From Lantana camara (taxonomy: Eukaryota; Streptophyta; Magnoliopsida; Lamiales; Verbenaceae): a stretch of DNA of 64,000 nucleotides. Shown here one piece after another: positions 10,328 to 23,275 of the stretch. Where the stretch lies: NCBI GenBank assembly GCA_037501455.1, contig CM074856.1, positions 97,330,001 through 97,394,000 on the forward strand, in the 5' to 3' direction. Position numbers and translations under genes: made by a program. Numbering within the stretch: the first letter of the stretch is position 1; each line of letters opens with the position of its first letter. The notes under the pieces are model-generated. The model had not been told where the DNA came from and ran no database searches. It saw only the letters and a list, made by a program, of their open reading frames with translations.

Positions 10328-13300
10328 GTGTCGCGTTTGAGTAAGTCTAGGTCGTACGGCTTAGGAACTACGTGATAATGTGTGCATTGCATCAATCTGG
10401 AATATGAAATTTGGCTTTCCTTTTGAATCTTGTTGAATTAAATGTTGCATCTTTACGTTAGATCGGTGCCATTCGTGTTGAATATGTGCCATGAGCATGT
10501 ACTAATCGCATGCATATATTCTCGAAATGAGTTATAATTTCTAGGATATGAAGATGATATCAAACCATGGCCAAGTTCTACGATCACGGTAATTTATTAT
10601 AAATTCTTTCTGAGGCACGGAAGATAGGAAGGATGCATCGGGGAGAATATAGAGAATTCGAGATGCGTGGTCTTCATAGATGGAGTTAGAGTTAATGACT
10701 AGGAGTCGGAATGGAGGATCTTTTTGGAGATGCAAGGGTAGAGAGACATTTGATGAGATAAGAAGTTGTTGACTCTGAAGATTGATATATGCAGTTCTCC
10801 AACATAAAATACGATAATCGGATTCAACGGGATCGTTCAGTCTAAGGAATGAGAAGGTATTTTGGTTCAGGGCTCGAATTATTGAAGTGATATTGATAAT
10901 AAAGAAGAGTCAAGGTAAAAGGGGTCCGGTGGGAGTCGTGCACCAAGGGACATCAAGGAAGGGTTTCTGAATAAACCTATTTATTAGAACTTGAGTTGTA
11001 GAAGTCAAGATCGGGAAGAGTTTGGATTTGGGTGTTCTAGATTTCGATTAAGATGGAAGACGAGTCAGGAAGGGATTGAAGAAAGGTGAGTAAGGTGATA
11101 AATACAAATTCATGGAAGGTGACAACACTAAGGACAGGATTTGAGTTCATTTTTCCAAATCCAAGCTGAATTGTCGTGTTGTGAGGTTGAATTGGGAAAT
11201 ATGGAGCAACAAATAGAAAGGGTAAAGAAAGGCAAAGACTCTTTGGGAGGAAATCATGTGTTCAAGTATAAGCAATCGAAAAACTACTCTAATTCACTAA
11301 TCTCCACTCTTAAAGGATAAGCACGGGAGTCTTGATCAAGGTGATGATGAGAAGTAGGGTTCAGAACTACATTAGGGTTCAATTGTGTAAGCGAACTGGG
11401 GCAATGTTGAAGGGTGATTCTCGGGAAGAAATCCAGATGCCAATTTAGTGGATGTCGAAGAAATCAGGGGTCGCAAAATTTTAATTCCGGACCGTGGAAG
11501 ATATAAGTGATGCCAAAGATTCATGGAGAACTTGAAGACTGTGGGAAAAATAAGGCATGATTCGCAAGTCAAAGTAACCCCGTGATTGGAGGAACGAGGA
11601 AAAGCTACCGAGCTAACTGCTTACTACATTGGTGACAGGTTCAATACATTCATGGCACGTGCATCATATTTTGCCTCAATTGTTTATTTTCTTTATTTTG
11701 GTTCGTGCGCGTATTTCTATCTGATTTTGTTGCTCTAATGTGCTGCATATTTAATTGTTGTAAGTGTGTCACGTGCATTGTCATTTTAACCCGACATGCA
11801 TTCTAGTGCTATTTGGCAGGGAGGTCTATCATCTCATTTATCAAGTATCTCTGTGAGCGGGACACATTTGAGTTGACAGGAAAAGAAATAATGGAATGGC
11901 GCATTTCAAGGAAGGTGACTTCGAGAAATAACGAACTTCAAGTCAAGGATAGGTTGATGGAAAAGAAGTTTCAGAAGGAAAAGTGCAACCGGAGTTAGCT
12001 TTGGAGTGTCCGGATCAAACAAGAATGAAGAAAAAGAGTTTCGAATGTTAATAGAAGTTAGAGGAGAAGTGGAAAAGCCAAGTCTTTGGGTTGCCATTTG
12101 GACTAAAGTTCTCTCTAAATGAAAAATACTCATCAAGAATTTTAACGAAAGAAGGATCGATGGAGTTCAACAGGTAACGACAGAAAATATTAAGGGGGAG
12201 AGCATGACCAAGAGGCAAATTTGAAACTTGAGGTTGTGCCAAGAAACATTCTAGTTAAAACAAAGGAACTGCAAATTAGGGAGGATCTGGAAGTCATTAT
12301 GGTGGTGAGCGAATAAGGCGACTTTAAAGGTTAATCATTAAAATGAGAGCTAGGCCACTAGATTCGGGCTGAAGATTTTTATGAGGAATGGAGAAGATAG
12401 TTCGTTGAATTGTTCTACGTATGTAAGTCGATTTGAAGACAAAGGAGTTATGAAGGAGTTTGGGGAAAATTTCTAAGTTGAATTGTCTAGAGGAAATTGA
12501 TTCAAATTATCATGGAAAGGAATATTGTCAATGAAGGTTGATTCCATGTGTTTAGAAAGAGATTCAAGAAGAGACAAAACCGGCAAGGATGAACTTCGGG
12601 AAAACTAAATCAAACTCTAAGAATCATCAAGAATGTTTATCCTTGCTTAAAGAACTGGAAGGGCCAAATACTGAATATGACTCTAAGGTGTTAAAGAGAA
12701 TGAAAGGATACTCTGGATGGAAGATGAGAAAAGATTCGTGTTAAGATAGACCATAAAAATAAATATCTCCAGGTCGGGATAGAATCGTCAAGGTTGTCAA
12801 GAGTGGTTATCCTCGCGGATATGTTAAACACCAATATAGGTAAAGATAGAAGCTATGGATCTGATTTCGGGAAGGATGATTTAATTGTATACAGGGGATC
12901 AAAGCTCGGTTGTTAAAGAGTGGGTTTGACTGAGTTTATTTTCGGGGCAGATCATGCATTTGACAACGAAACTCACAATTCTAAATTTCGCGGCTACGGT
13001 GAACGGTACTTGTAGCATCCATGATACATGCATCCATGCAAAATTTAATTCAAATAATTTCTATGTTATGTGTTTTGATTTCCTATCTTGTTAAATTGCT
13101 TGGATTATTTGATAATCACCGTGGATGATAACTATTACCTACTTTGGGTGTCTTACGTGATTTTAATTATGATGTTACGTTGTGTTGCTCGGGAGTATTG
13201 GAGACTTCCTTGCTTTATTTTTGGTTGAGAGACAGGGTGCTCTCGTTGTTTGTAAGAGATGGGGATTCTCTTATTTTTGTTTGAGAGACGGGGTGCTCTT

Positions 13301-13417
13301 TTTGCTTGCGAGAGACGAGGTTCTCTCATTGTTGCTCGAGAGACGGGGCTCTCTCCGTGTTGCACTCGATTATAAGGGTGTTGATGTGGTGGTTGACCGA
13401 AATCTTACCGACGTGGT
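10328..13417 (+). mobile_element. Non-coding internal region of element C
   Basis: About 3.1 kb after the primer binding site without any gag or pol motif; all open frames are under 80 codons. The plus strand is purine-rich over long stretches. Near 13000 it has the block GGTGAACGGTAC followed by tandem repeats, the same order as in the internal region of element D (near 60800), so C and D are probably related non-autonomous elements that depend on enzymes from others. The region ends without a polypurine tract or 3' LTR: it runs into the minus-strand gag start of element G near 13418, so the right end of C has been lost. Confidence 0.6.
13227..13362 (+). repeat. 27-28 bp tandem array with GAGAG..CTCTC cores
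   Basis: Five units begin near 13227, 13254, 13283, 13310 and 13338. Each is a weak palindrome with a GAGAGAC-like left arm, a GGGG-containing centre and a CTCTC-like right arm, separated by T-rich linkers. It lies near the end of the C internal region. Confidence 0.7.
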
Positions 13418-13650
13418 AGCATCCTGAAAATCTCAACAACTACAATATGGATATATGCATGACGATTAGTACGTGAGTATGTCAAAAATTAAACCAAGTA
13501 AGAGCAATTAGGGAATGCAATGCATCACCTAAGATAAATCAACACAGTGATAAATTTCAAACATATATCATATAGCAAATCGTGATGCAAATACACGTAC
13601 ATAACCACATTGTCCTATGCCGTTCGACTTAGACCGACACAACACGACAC

Positions 13651-13686
13651 AGAACTTAGGTTTTGCAACCTAGAGCTCTGATACCA
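13651..13686 (-). other. Primer binding site of element G with overlapping hairpin
   Basis: The minus strand reads TGGTATCAGAGC (13675-13686), then an inverted repeat with arms around a GCAA loop (plus-strand TTGC at 13663-13666). The hairpin stem includes the last bases of the primer site. Confidence 0.8.
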
Positions 13687-13815
13687 CTTTAGGATGTAGC
13701 GCCCCGCACGGTGGGTCACCACATCCCCGTACATAAGCCCAATCCACATACGAGATGGGAAACCCATATGTGAACCAAGCAGAGGCGAACGGGAGACAGA
13801 CTAACACACACCTAA

Positions 13816-14209
13816 GCTAGGCGGAACATAGACCCTGCAACTTAAAACCAACCACAAAACAAATATGCATGCGAAAACAAATCATTCTTTCAAATTTAGA
13901 AGCACAAATAGCAGGTGACTGGTTCAACTAGCATAGATACCTAATCCCGAAAATAAACATAAATCATAAATGCAAACGGTTTCATTCTGTTCCTAGAAGC
14001 CTATCCCGAAATCGAATACATAAAATAAACAACGTATACATAACATACAATCATACTTATTCAAAATCCGAATCAAAAGAAATACAACAGACCTAAATAA
14101 AACAAAAGACTCGACAGACTCGAAGGACTCGGCACACCGCCTAGCTCGAACTCTACACAACAGATGCACACTAAAAACAAAAGGGGAGAGGGGTCAGTCA
14201 CACGGACTG
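13816..14209 (-). repeat. Long-spaced inverted repeat and CAGTC hairpin, LTR G
   Basis: GCTAGGCGG (13816-13824), CCGCCTAGC (14137-14145) and the hairpin CAGTC-ACACG-GACTG (14195-14209), in the mirrored order expected for a minus-strand LTR. Confidence 0.75.
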
Positions 14210-15612
14210 AGTGAGGGCTACCCACACACACTACATATATATAGAGCAAAACACATACAAGCGACACGGTTCGTGAACTCAGGGATAGTTTTTGCACACC
14301 AAACATTGCCCGTGGTACATACATATAGGGATTTTTATCAAAACAGGACAAAACATAACTTGTAACATCCCGCTCGTCCGGCCCTACAGGTACGTTGTAA
14401 CGAGAGTGTTATATACGAATTTAAATTATTTAATTATGCACTTATGTGACTTAAATGAGATTTAAATGATCAATATATTCTAATCTTGATATATATGAAA
14501 TATTTGTTAAGGTTATAACTTGCACTTTGAACGTTTATGCCTATGTGCCTTAGAATTTGATCTATATGCGTCCGATTTCAATTCCGATTTTTGTGAAATT
14601 TTGATATGCATGAAATACATGAGTTATGAATATGATTATATGCTCTTAAGTGAATTTGAATTTACTTGGTTTAGTTGTGGCTCATTTTTATTTTTCGGGA
14701 CCTTAATGGGGGCTAAAGGGCATTTAGCGTACCTTCGGTTCCGGACGGCATAACTTGAGTTCGGGAATTTGGATTCAAATTCTGGAAGTGGCGTTGGACT
14801 CGTAACGAAGATTGGAAGCTATAGAACTTGGCCTCATATCTTTAAGCCCATTTGAACCTCCGAAATTACATCGAAACCAGCACCTCGCACTAAAGTGACA
14901 CCTTTTGATTAATCTTAAGTTTACGGGACCACCTTAACCCCAATTAAGCCTAAACCTTGACTTATCTGAACTTGAGTTAACCCTCTCCCTTCTTCCATAC
15001 CAGCCATTCGAATCTCACACCCAAAAGAAGAGAAAAATTCAGCTTCAAGCGAAGAAAGGAAGGAGAAGAAAGAGTCACTATTCAACCTTGTGCCATTTGA
15101 GTTCAAATCTCTTCCATACTCCATCATATCTCAAAGGATAGTATATTTTTGAATTCTCCTCTCTTCTATGCTTCTTTTAATCCATGAAATTCATGATTTG
15201 CATCAGATTTAATATGAGCTTGGAGATATGCATGAATAGTAAACGTTAGCTCTAATTCTTGAAACCTTGTCTTAGCTTGAGTTTTGTAGAGATTTGATGC
15301 ATGGTTGTTGGTCATTTGAACTTCTTAACTTCAATTTATGACTTATATTCCATGGTAGATGTTTAATAAATAAGATACCATTAATGACTTTGGAGAAATT
15401 TGGGGATTTTGAACATGAAACTTCAAAAGATGACTGCACTTCCATGAACCTTGCTGCTGCGTGAATTGTGTGACTGAAATGGTGATCTATTGTGCTGATT
15501 TCTTGGTGTTTTTATAATGTTTTTGAGTGTATATCTTCCCCTCCATGTTTCCCCTGTTTTAGCCTTGATTTATCCCAGGTTTCAGCAGCAGACAGCAGCT
15601 CCATCGCAGCAC

Positions 15613-15788
15613 CGAACGCCCGTTCGCTGGAATTGTGTAGTACAACTGAACGATCGTTCAGTCGATGGCTTGAGTTTCTGTAACACTGAACGACCATTCA
15701 TCCATGGCCGTTCAGTCCCATGCAGCCCAGATTTTTGGTTCTGTGACGTTGAATGCCCGTTCGCGGCAAAAGTGAACGCCTGTTCACT
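15613..15788 (+). repeat. Palindrome cluster in LTR K
   Basis: Units with GAAC/GTTC arms: CGAAC-GCCC-GTTCG (15613-15626), CTGAAC-GATC-GTTCAG (15646-15661), CTGAAC-GACC-ATTCA (15686-15700), a half unit at 15704-15715, GAAT-GCCC-GTTC (15751-15762) and AGTGAAC-GCCT-GTTCACT (15771-15788). The first three centres are 34 and 40 bp apart as in D, and then the order becomes irregular. The D backbone is homologous but its arms are GACAC/GTGTC. Confidence 0.8.
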
Positions 15789-16020
15789 CTCGATGACCTG
15801 CTGCTGTGATTTTCTCATTTTCCTTATGTTTTATTTGATCCTTTGGCTTGTTTAATGCTTCATATATGATGTTAGCTTGTTGTTTTGCATGTTTTAATCC
15901 TTGTGGTGAATTTATAACGTGAATTAGTGCGCATGTGTGCTTGTGTGTGTGCGTGAATGCATGTGTGGTTGTGTGTGTTGCTGAGTAAGTTTTATTTAGG
16001 TGTAGTGTAGTGTAGTGCAT

Positions 16021-16160
16021 GCATATATATATATATAGTATATTATGTATTATGGGTGCATGTGTGTATATGTAATATATATATTGTGCATGCTGTACTT
16101 ATATATATATAGTATATTATGGTGTGATGTATGTATATATTATATATTGTGTGTGCACTT
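16021..16160. repeat. TA-rich microsatellite in LTR K
   Basis: Runs of TATATA interspersed with TGTG and ATGTA. A duplicated block 'TATATATATAGTATATTATG' occurs near 16024 and again near 16101. Confidence 0.65.
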
Positions 16161-17489
16161 GTTGGGTCCGTGTGTATATGTTTGTTGTAAACTATAGAAG
16201 TTTTAAATTATTATTTTTTTCTTGAATTCCATATGTGAGATACTATAATATATTTATTACTATTTTGTCTAGTTAGGAATTTCTGAAATTGCTTGAATTA
16301 AATTCAAGAATTGTGAGTATGAATTTGGGCTTATTAAATGGATGATCTTGAATATTTTAAATGACATGATATTGTATATTTTATATTCGTGTATTTAATT
16401 TAATTGTCTCCAATTTCTAAACATTCAATATGCAATATTATATGTCATATGTTTAGTATTCAATTTTTATGGGATTATTTAGTATGAATTTCTAGATGAT
16501 ATGATCTTCAGTGGCATAAATGGTACGTTCTTGCATTTCATTTGGATCATTTGCATTTATATGCATTTGCCGAGCGTCTAATTGGTTCATATTGAGTCTA
16601 AGGGTATCCTTTGTTGTTTGTTTTGTTCAGAGGTTGGTTTCGTGGGTGACGAGGTGATCCCGTAAGCGTCCGCTTGCTTTCTTTTGACACCACTTCGACT
16701 TCAAGGTGAGGTTTTGTTCTTTTAGTTATAATGACCTACAACCCTATATGTTTTGAACCCCGCATGCGAATTATGTATATTATATGTTAGATACGTGTAT
16801 AATATGTAATTTGAGGGCTCGTCCCATTTTTGTTATAAGACTTTGAAAATGCTTTTATACGTATATACAACCTATTTTCGTTGTTCTTTGGAAAAGCTTT
16901 GATATGTGTGAGTGTGTAGCGAGTTATGGCTTTGAAAGATAAGCTTTGTGGGTTTTGATCTTTTTGACTTATGAACTGGGCCCGGAGAGTGGTATGGAAA
17001 CTCGGGACGGCCGTGGGGTTGCCGAGCTCCACCATCAACACTTTCCTTTGAGAGTCTCGCCTAACCTTAGGAGATTGAGGAAATAGCGTTTCTCTTGGGT
17101 CGGTGGAGCAACCGCCGAACGTTTCAAGGACGCAATTAAGCCTTGTCTCATGTGAACTTAGACCGATAGCTAGGGCTTGCTAACCTTCTATCACCTGGAC
17201 TACGGTTGGTTTATGAATTTTGATTTTAATTTATATTTATTTCTTTGATTAAAGGAAGTTTGGAAGGAGAACTCGTACTCGCCGAGTTAGTGTGATTATG
17301 TATGAATCTATGAAACGGGAATGGACTCTAAAAAAAACTTAAAATTGGTTGTTTTGGCCTTTGGCGTTTAACTTCTTTTAAGTATATTTATCTACTATCA
17401 CGGGAAATGTTTTAGCTTGCAAAAACCATCACCGGTTCATGGATCTTTATGAATTTTGATAAGTGTTTAGCTCTATACATATTTATGGG

Positions 17490-17889
17490 AATTAAGTTTT
17501 GTTTCTTGGATATGAAACTATACAAATATATATTTTCAACGGTATATGGCCCGAATCGTGGTTCAAAGCGAGGCGAAAATGGTGTTGGTTTGAAGTTGGA
17601 CCATTGCGGAATTTTGGCGAAGTGGCGACACAAATTCAAAATGTTTATATCTCCCAAACCACAACGAATTTTAAGGTGATTCCAATTGGAGAATGTTCTA
17701 CACTCAAAAAGGTTTCTATAGTTAGACATTCAGGCTAAATGGAACACAAACGAAGGCTGCATGGCCATACGAAAATTGGCCTGAGAAGCTGCGCGGCTGC
17801 GTTGAAGCTGAAATTACCAAATCTCGAACAATTGCCTGCGGCCGTGCGTGAAATGGACTGAGGTTCCGCACGGCCATGCAGGGTCATCT
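17490..17889 (-). mobile_element. Second fragment of the E-family LTR (E')
   Basis: This 400 bp matches 3072-3469 closely, including the palindrome cluster. It begins at the K junction and ends where element B is inserted (B's left TSD copy is CATCT, 17885-17889). In the first copy the sequence simply continues after the corresponding CATCT, which confirms that B interrupts it. Confidence 0.75.
17759..17879 (-). repeat. Palindrome cluster in E' (two pairs)
   Basis: Spacers GGCC (17763-17766), GGCT (17795-17798), GGCC (17840-17843) and GGCC (17872-17875). Centres are 32, 45 and 32 bp apart, identical to copy E. The last unit reads GCAC-GGCC-ATGC. Confidence 0.75.
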
Positions 17890-18007
17890 TGTAACGCCCC
17901 GACAAGGGCATCCACCCCTATCCTACACTATGGACCTAGCTTGTATATAAAATTGTTATCCATATACCCGCCAAGCTCGAAGCAAGCGGTGACAAACAGA
18001 CATCCTA

Positions 18008-18321
18008 GCTAGGCGGTACTAGACTCATAAAGTGAGTAAAACAAACACTAGTATGCGGAATCTTAAATCAAACATAACAAGTGCATAAGATTCATTCATC
18101 CATCAAATAAAGTGACCATCACGGTCCAGCACAAAATGCTCAAGGTGCGGAATGTAAAATTATCCTAATGACCAACACGGTTCAACTAGCATAATGGATA
18201 AAACATCATATATACTAAATCCATAAATCCCAAAAGCATAACATAAAACATAAAGTACGCTACAAGCGCAACGAGTACAACTAGACTCAAGACAAGACTC
18301 TCAAGAAAGACCCCGCCTAGC
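18008..18321 (-). repeat. Long-spaced inverted repeat, LTR B
   Basis: GCTAGGCGG (18008-18016) and CCGCCTAGC (18313-18321), 296 bp apart. The CAGTC hairpin expected near 18365 is degenerate here. Confidence 0.7.
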
Positions 18322-19520
18322 TTGACTCCAAAATGCAACCTGCGGACACGAAAGGTAAATGAGGTCAATTCAAAAGGAACCGGTGAGGAGAAGTTTATAA
18401 TATAAGTGATATAAGAGGTTCAATGCATGCGAAACAAAGACGTTCATGATCCAACTCATTTCCAAAGTAAATGCAAGTTTTATAAAACGAATCATGAACC
18501 AAGGCACCGGTTCTGCGAGTATGAGCATTCCATCCTTACTTCTCAAACCAATTGAAATCAAACCAATCCATCCTTACACCACTGATGTCGTGGGTGTACG
18601 GCCCCCGAACATCCTTGCCATATGAAGAGACGGGTCCATGAAATCGGCCTCTCCCTTGCAAACCTTAACCTCGAAACCTCCTCGAAGTTTTAGTTAACAA
18701 GTTCTTAAATGTGGGAACTTTGAATGAGGACATCCATCGGCCCTTGCCTTCCCGAAATATCACTCACCTTGGCCCCCAAGTGTTATAACATCCAACCAAG
18801 CAAGTGTCCTTGCATGGGGTAATAAACCTCGCGACACAACTCTTATGTACATAATATTCAATGAAAGTTCCAAAAGCATTTTGGGTAATTATCCCATATA
18901 CCAACTCAAGTTTTACTTGCCAACCGTTTTCCATAAACAATAACCGTAATATGAGCAAGGCTCACAAAACTTGGTTTATAAAGCCTACATATACGCTTTG
19001 AAAACGGATGTTTAAAGCCATCAAACATGATAGGCTATGTTTGTCCACAGTTTTGAAAACATTTACATAATAGCTCCTTACCTTTACCAAGAACTCCAAA
19101 GGTCAACCACCAACAAACAAGCTACTCGTCTGGAGACTCACCACCTAGCAAGACAAACGTACCAACAAGGGTAACACACGACTCAAAACTAATTAAGGCG
19201 ACGCACGACTTCAAGATAAATGTAAATATGCTCATGATGTGTAAATGATCATCTAAAGATGGCATGGTTCAGCAATTACAAGCTAACAACATCATATGAG
19301 GTGCATAACAAGCTTTCGAGTTACAAAACATGCAAATAACAACATGTGAATCATACTTAGCATATTCCCACACAAAATCGAGGTATATAAGACATTACAA
19401 TGCACATAAACATGATTCCAAGTCTAATATATCACACTAGGGGTGGGAGAAGTGTAAAGAAAGTGAAAATGAAGCAAAACGATCAAGAACACAAAAACTC
19501 AATTTTGGAACCCGAGGGTA

Positions 19521-19642
19521 CCTAAACGACCGTTTGGCCTTATAAAGGATTTTGGAAACGCCCGTTTGGGCTTAAAAATCATGACAGTGGCTTCCCACAT
19601 GGGGGTTTGGGGTTTTAGTTCAAAATCGAAACCCCCATTTGG
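19521..19642 (-). repeat. Palindrome cluster in LTR B (two decayed pairs)
   Basis: Arms are AAAC/GTTT-like: CTAAAC-GACC-GTTTGG, AAAC-GCCC-GTTT, CCACAT-GGGG-GTTTGG and AAAC-CCCC-ATTTGG. Spacer centres are 529.5, 561.5, 602.5 and 634.5 (add 19000), i.e. 32, 41 and 32 bp apart. The arms are partly mismatched, but the geometry is kept. Confidence 0.65.
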
Positions 19643-22093
19643 CATGCTGCTATTGCAAAACTCAATTAAGAACACAAGTTCAAACATGGTGAAATTTAAG
19701 CTCTAAACACTCCAAAATCATGCTCCAAAGTTCATACAACATGAATAGACATAAATAAACACCAAATAGCATATCAAGAGCATTTAGGAACAAATAAGCA
19801 TCAAGAATTCCAATAATTTACACACAAGAACTTCATCTTCTTCATGTATTCAAAGCTTCAAACTTAACCATGGTGAAATCCTCATTTATGCAAGAGACTC
19901 AATCAAATTAATCACATTCTTCATGAAATTGCTCAAGGAACAAGAATTCAACACGAAATTAAACTAAAACATATAAGAACATGAACATGCAAGAATTCTT
20001 CATAAAATCTTCAAAGGTCAACAATGGTGGATTTCACATAAGAGCATAAAAGCAAGAAATTCTTATATTAAATCGTTCCTAACAACATAAGAAACATATT
20101 TCCGACAAGAAATTCGAGTTCAATCCAACAAATAAGAACCCTAGTTCAAATCTTAGCTCAAAACCTTTAAGGACATAAACCCAACAAAAGAGCACATAAA
20201 CCTTACCTTGAGAGCTGAAAATCGAAGAGAAAATTATGCTCTTTAGTCTTGAATTCCCAGCTTCAATCTTCACTCTTGTCTCCTGAAATGGCTTGAAGTG
20301 TTCCTGGGTGCTCTTGAGAGAATATGAATGGGTTATGAGTGAATGTGTTTGAATCTCTTGTTTTAACGTAAGAATGGGTTTTGATGTTAAAATCTGAATT
20401 GGTTAATTGGGTCAGCTAATAGGGTCACGAACCGGGTCAATATAAGCGGGTTATAAGTGAAATTGGGTCTTAATTTGGGGTTAAATTCGAAATTGGGTCG
20501 CGGTCAACAAATTTGGGTTAAAATGGTTGACTTTTCGTAAAATGGCCATAACTTCTTTGTCCGAACTCCGAATTGAGCGATTGAAGAACCCAAGAACTCG
20601 TAATTGAATTATCTACCCAAATTAATTAAGGTCTATCAGTTCCATTATCAAAAATATAAATTTACCAATTTGTCCCTAATTATACTCTTAATGTCCAAAT
20701 AAGCACATTGTTTCGATTAATCGCGAAGCATTCTATCAAAGCTCAATAAGAATAATACGAGCGCATAATTAACATATCAAGTAGTCATATATTTCATGAA
20801 AACCATATATTTCGTATAAGCACAAATACGACGATCAAATTAAGGCATAATTTCACATAAATCATGCAAAGAAAGGTAAATCGTTCACTCTCGTACCAAA
20901 ACTGTAATGCCCCGTGTTTTCACACGTGCAGGTAAGAGTTACGTGCTCAATTACATTTAATTATATGAGTTTATATCTTGTTTTACTAATTGAATTTGTT
21001 TCTAATTTGATTTAATTGTTTAAATTTTATATGAATTCTAATTTGAGTTATGAATATATGAATGAATTGGTGAGAATGTGAATCTTGTGAATTCGGTGTT
21101 AGTTGAATGAAATTATATGTTTTGTGTAATTCGCGGACTTGATTGTAACTTATTTGAATATTTTGGACTCAATTGGAAATTGAGTTTGGGGCTTAATTGC
21201 CACTTTTTGAAAGTTTAGGGACCTATGTGTACAATAGGCAACCCTGAACGGTTTTCGCGATATCTTGAGCTCCGAACCTCGAAATCGAGATCCGTAACCG
21301 GCGTTGAACTTGTTTCGACGTTACCTATCCATTAAACTTAACCTTATACTTTTTCGATACCTTTTGAACCTTCGACAACGAATCTTTCCACAGCCTCGAC
21401 TTTATAACTTGTTTTGAACCATTTTCTTAACCGAATCGGACTTGGATCGAACCGGCTCCTACCTGAATGATTCTAGATATTAGAGATAGCTTCTCATTCC
21501 TTCTTCATGCTTCCCTTTTCATCGATCAGCAGCAGCTCCTCAAGAGACCAAGAAAAGCTCCAAGAAACCCTCCTTTGTTGAACCTTCAAACTTTGAGCTC
21601 AAGATCAATCAATCTTCCATCTTCTTCCAAGGTAATTGGTGATTTATATTCTCCATCTCCTCCTCTATCTTTTCATCTATGGAAAGCTTGGCATGAGTGA
21701 TGGATTCTTGGGTTGTGAATATGAGCTTGAATTGAGGTTTGATCTTGAACTTGGAATTTAATGGTTTTAAATGATAGTTGATGCATGGAATGTGTTGCTT
21801 GTAGCTTCCTTATCATTTCTAGATGCTAAGATTTTGTGTTTGTTGAGTACAGCTTGAGTTACCATTAATGGAGCTTGAAGCTTCCATGGATGAAAGTTTG
21901 AATTTGGGTGATCATTTGCCAATCTTATGCATGAATTCTTGCATATATGAATGGAGTGCATGTTATATGTGAATTATATGACTTGAATACATGTCTAAGT
22001 GGTACAAAAGAGCTTCCTTGTTACTGCCCTGTTTTGCAAGCTTTTCCCTCGAAGAAACAGAGCTTATGCTCTGTTTCTCTTGTGAAGACGACG

Positions 22094-22310
22094 AGCTGAC
22101 ATGGCCGTGTCAGCTTTGAACTGAAAATGGACACGGCCGTGTTGGGCTCTCGACTTTGATTTTTTCTGAATTTAATCTCGGACACGGCCATGTCCAAACG
22201 CTTTGAAAACTCAACATGGCCGTGTCAAGCCCTCGACTTTGAATTTTTCTGATTTTAAACCTCGGACACGGCCGTGTCCGTTTCCTTTGAAAACTCAACA
22301 GGGCCGTGTC
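22094..22310 (+). repeat. Palindrome cluster in solo LTR F (three pairs)
   Basis: Six units with GACAC/GTGTC-like arms and the spacer GGCC: centres 22104.5, 22136.5, 22187.5, 22219.5, 22271.5 and 22303.5, so 32, 51, 32, 52 and 32 bp apart. The first (22094-22115) has 8 bp arms AGCTGACA/TGTCAGCT; the fifth is CGGACAC-GGCC-GTGTCCG (22263-22280). This is the most regular cluster in the window. Confidence 0.9.
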
Positions 22311-23109
22311 ATTTGAAATGGCAGCTTTGGGGGAACTCTTTTATTGCTTGTTTTGCGTTTATTGCTAGTATTTGTAAATTGTATGCAACGTAAATGCATT
22401 AAAGTTATGTTTTATGATTGATATATGATATTGATGACCATATGAATGAAAGTATGAAAGTATGAACGATATGAACGGGAATGAATACGGTTTTACCGTA
22501 TAATGAACGAAACTTGGTGAATTATGTGTTTAATTGAATTCTATGATATTCATGACCATAATTGAACATATTATTGCATTTTAAGCATTCCATAGCATGA
22601 TATTGCATAGCCGAGCGTCTAATGTGGTCATAATTGAGTCTCACACTACCTTTGTCACACAGATCTTGATCCAGTGGGTGACGAGGTCGGACAGTGAGAG
22701 CTTTGTCGGGTTCTTTTTGTCTATCAGGTGGGTTTTTCTTCTATTAGATAACAATATGACCCCGAACACCTAATGTGCAAGATTTTGGCCAAAACCCTAT
22801 ATAGGTATTTATACCAAGTTTTTAACGAACAAATGTTTTCGAACGAAAGCCTTTATTATGATTGTCCTACCAAATGTTTTGGCGAGAAATGAATGATCAC
22901 AATGAATGAGGCCCCGGGACTTAGTGTAGTGGTGAACCGGGTAAGCTTGGGCTGACGGGAATCCATTTATACTAGTTCCAACAATTTCGGCAACCTGGAT
23001 TTCACTAGGAGATTAGTGAATGAAAGGGGTCCCGCGCTTTTGGGGATTCATGTACCCCTCTAGCATTAATGAATGAGGGTTCGGGCCTTGCAAACCCGTT
23101 CCCTACCCG

Positions 23110-23275
23110 GAGGAAAAAGGAGTCTATGAATGAACGAATGAATGTTCTAATGAATGTGCACGAAAGAAAGAATGTATGAACGAATGAATGAATGATTAAT
23201 GAATTACACGAGGTCGTGGTTGGAGATAATGCACGCCCTCTCGCCGGGCCACGAATGACCTAATGAATGAAATGA
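23110..23275 (+). repeat. GAAT/GAAC tetranucleotide array in LTR F
   Basis: Irregular tandem GAATGAAC and GAATGAAT units between more complex LTR sequence. Confidence 0.6.

Larger units (their letters stand above)
13418..14360 (-). mobile_element. Fragment of chromovirus-type element G (gag start, leader, part of 5' LTR)
   Basis: On the minus strand the LTR ends at 13695 (GGGGCGCTACA) and is followed by a primer binding site (13675-13686), a leader homologous to that of element A, and a gag start codon at 13425-13427 coding MLPRR, followed by a stop. Element A has its gag start in the same context (ATGCC..CACGT). Only 666 bp of the LTR remain before LTR K begins at 14361. The left junction with element C is abrupt and has no TSD that I can identify, so it is a deletion or recombination junction. 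Confidence 0.65.
14361..17489 (+). mobile_element. Truncated LTR K
   Basis: Starts TGTAACATCCCG and aligns by eye with the 5' LTR of element D along its length, for instance in the block around 14750-14830 and the one around 17340-17480. The alignment stops at about 17489, roughly 450 bp before the point where the D LTR ends, and E-type sequence begins. The five bases before it are TAACT (14356-14360); no matching right end is present. The missing LTR end means loss by deletion or recombination. Confidence 0.7.

Noticed and set aside
10328..13150. Possible host gene in the purine-rich region of element C
   Set aside because: No frame longer than about 80 codons, no recognised domain, and it lies between a primer site and a tandem array, as in element D.
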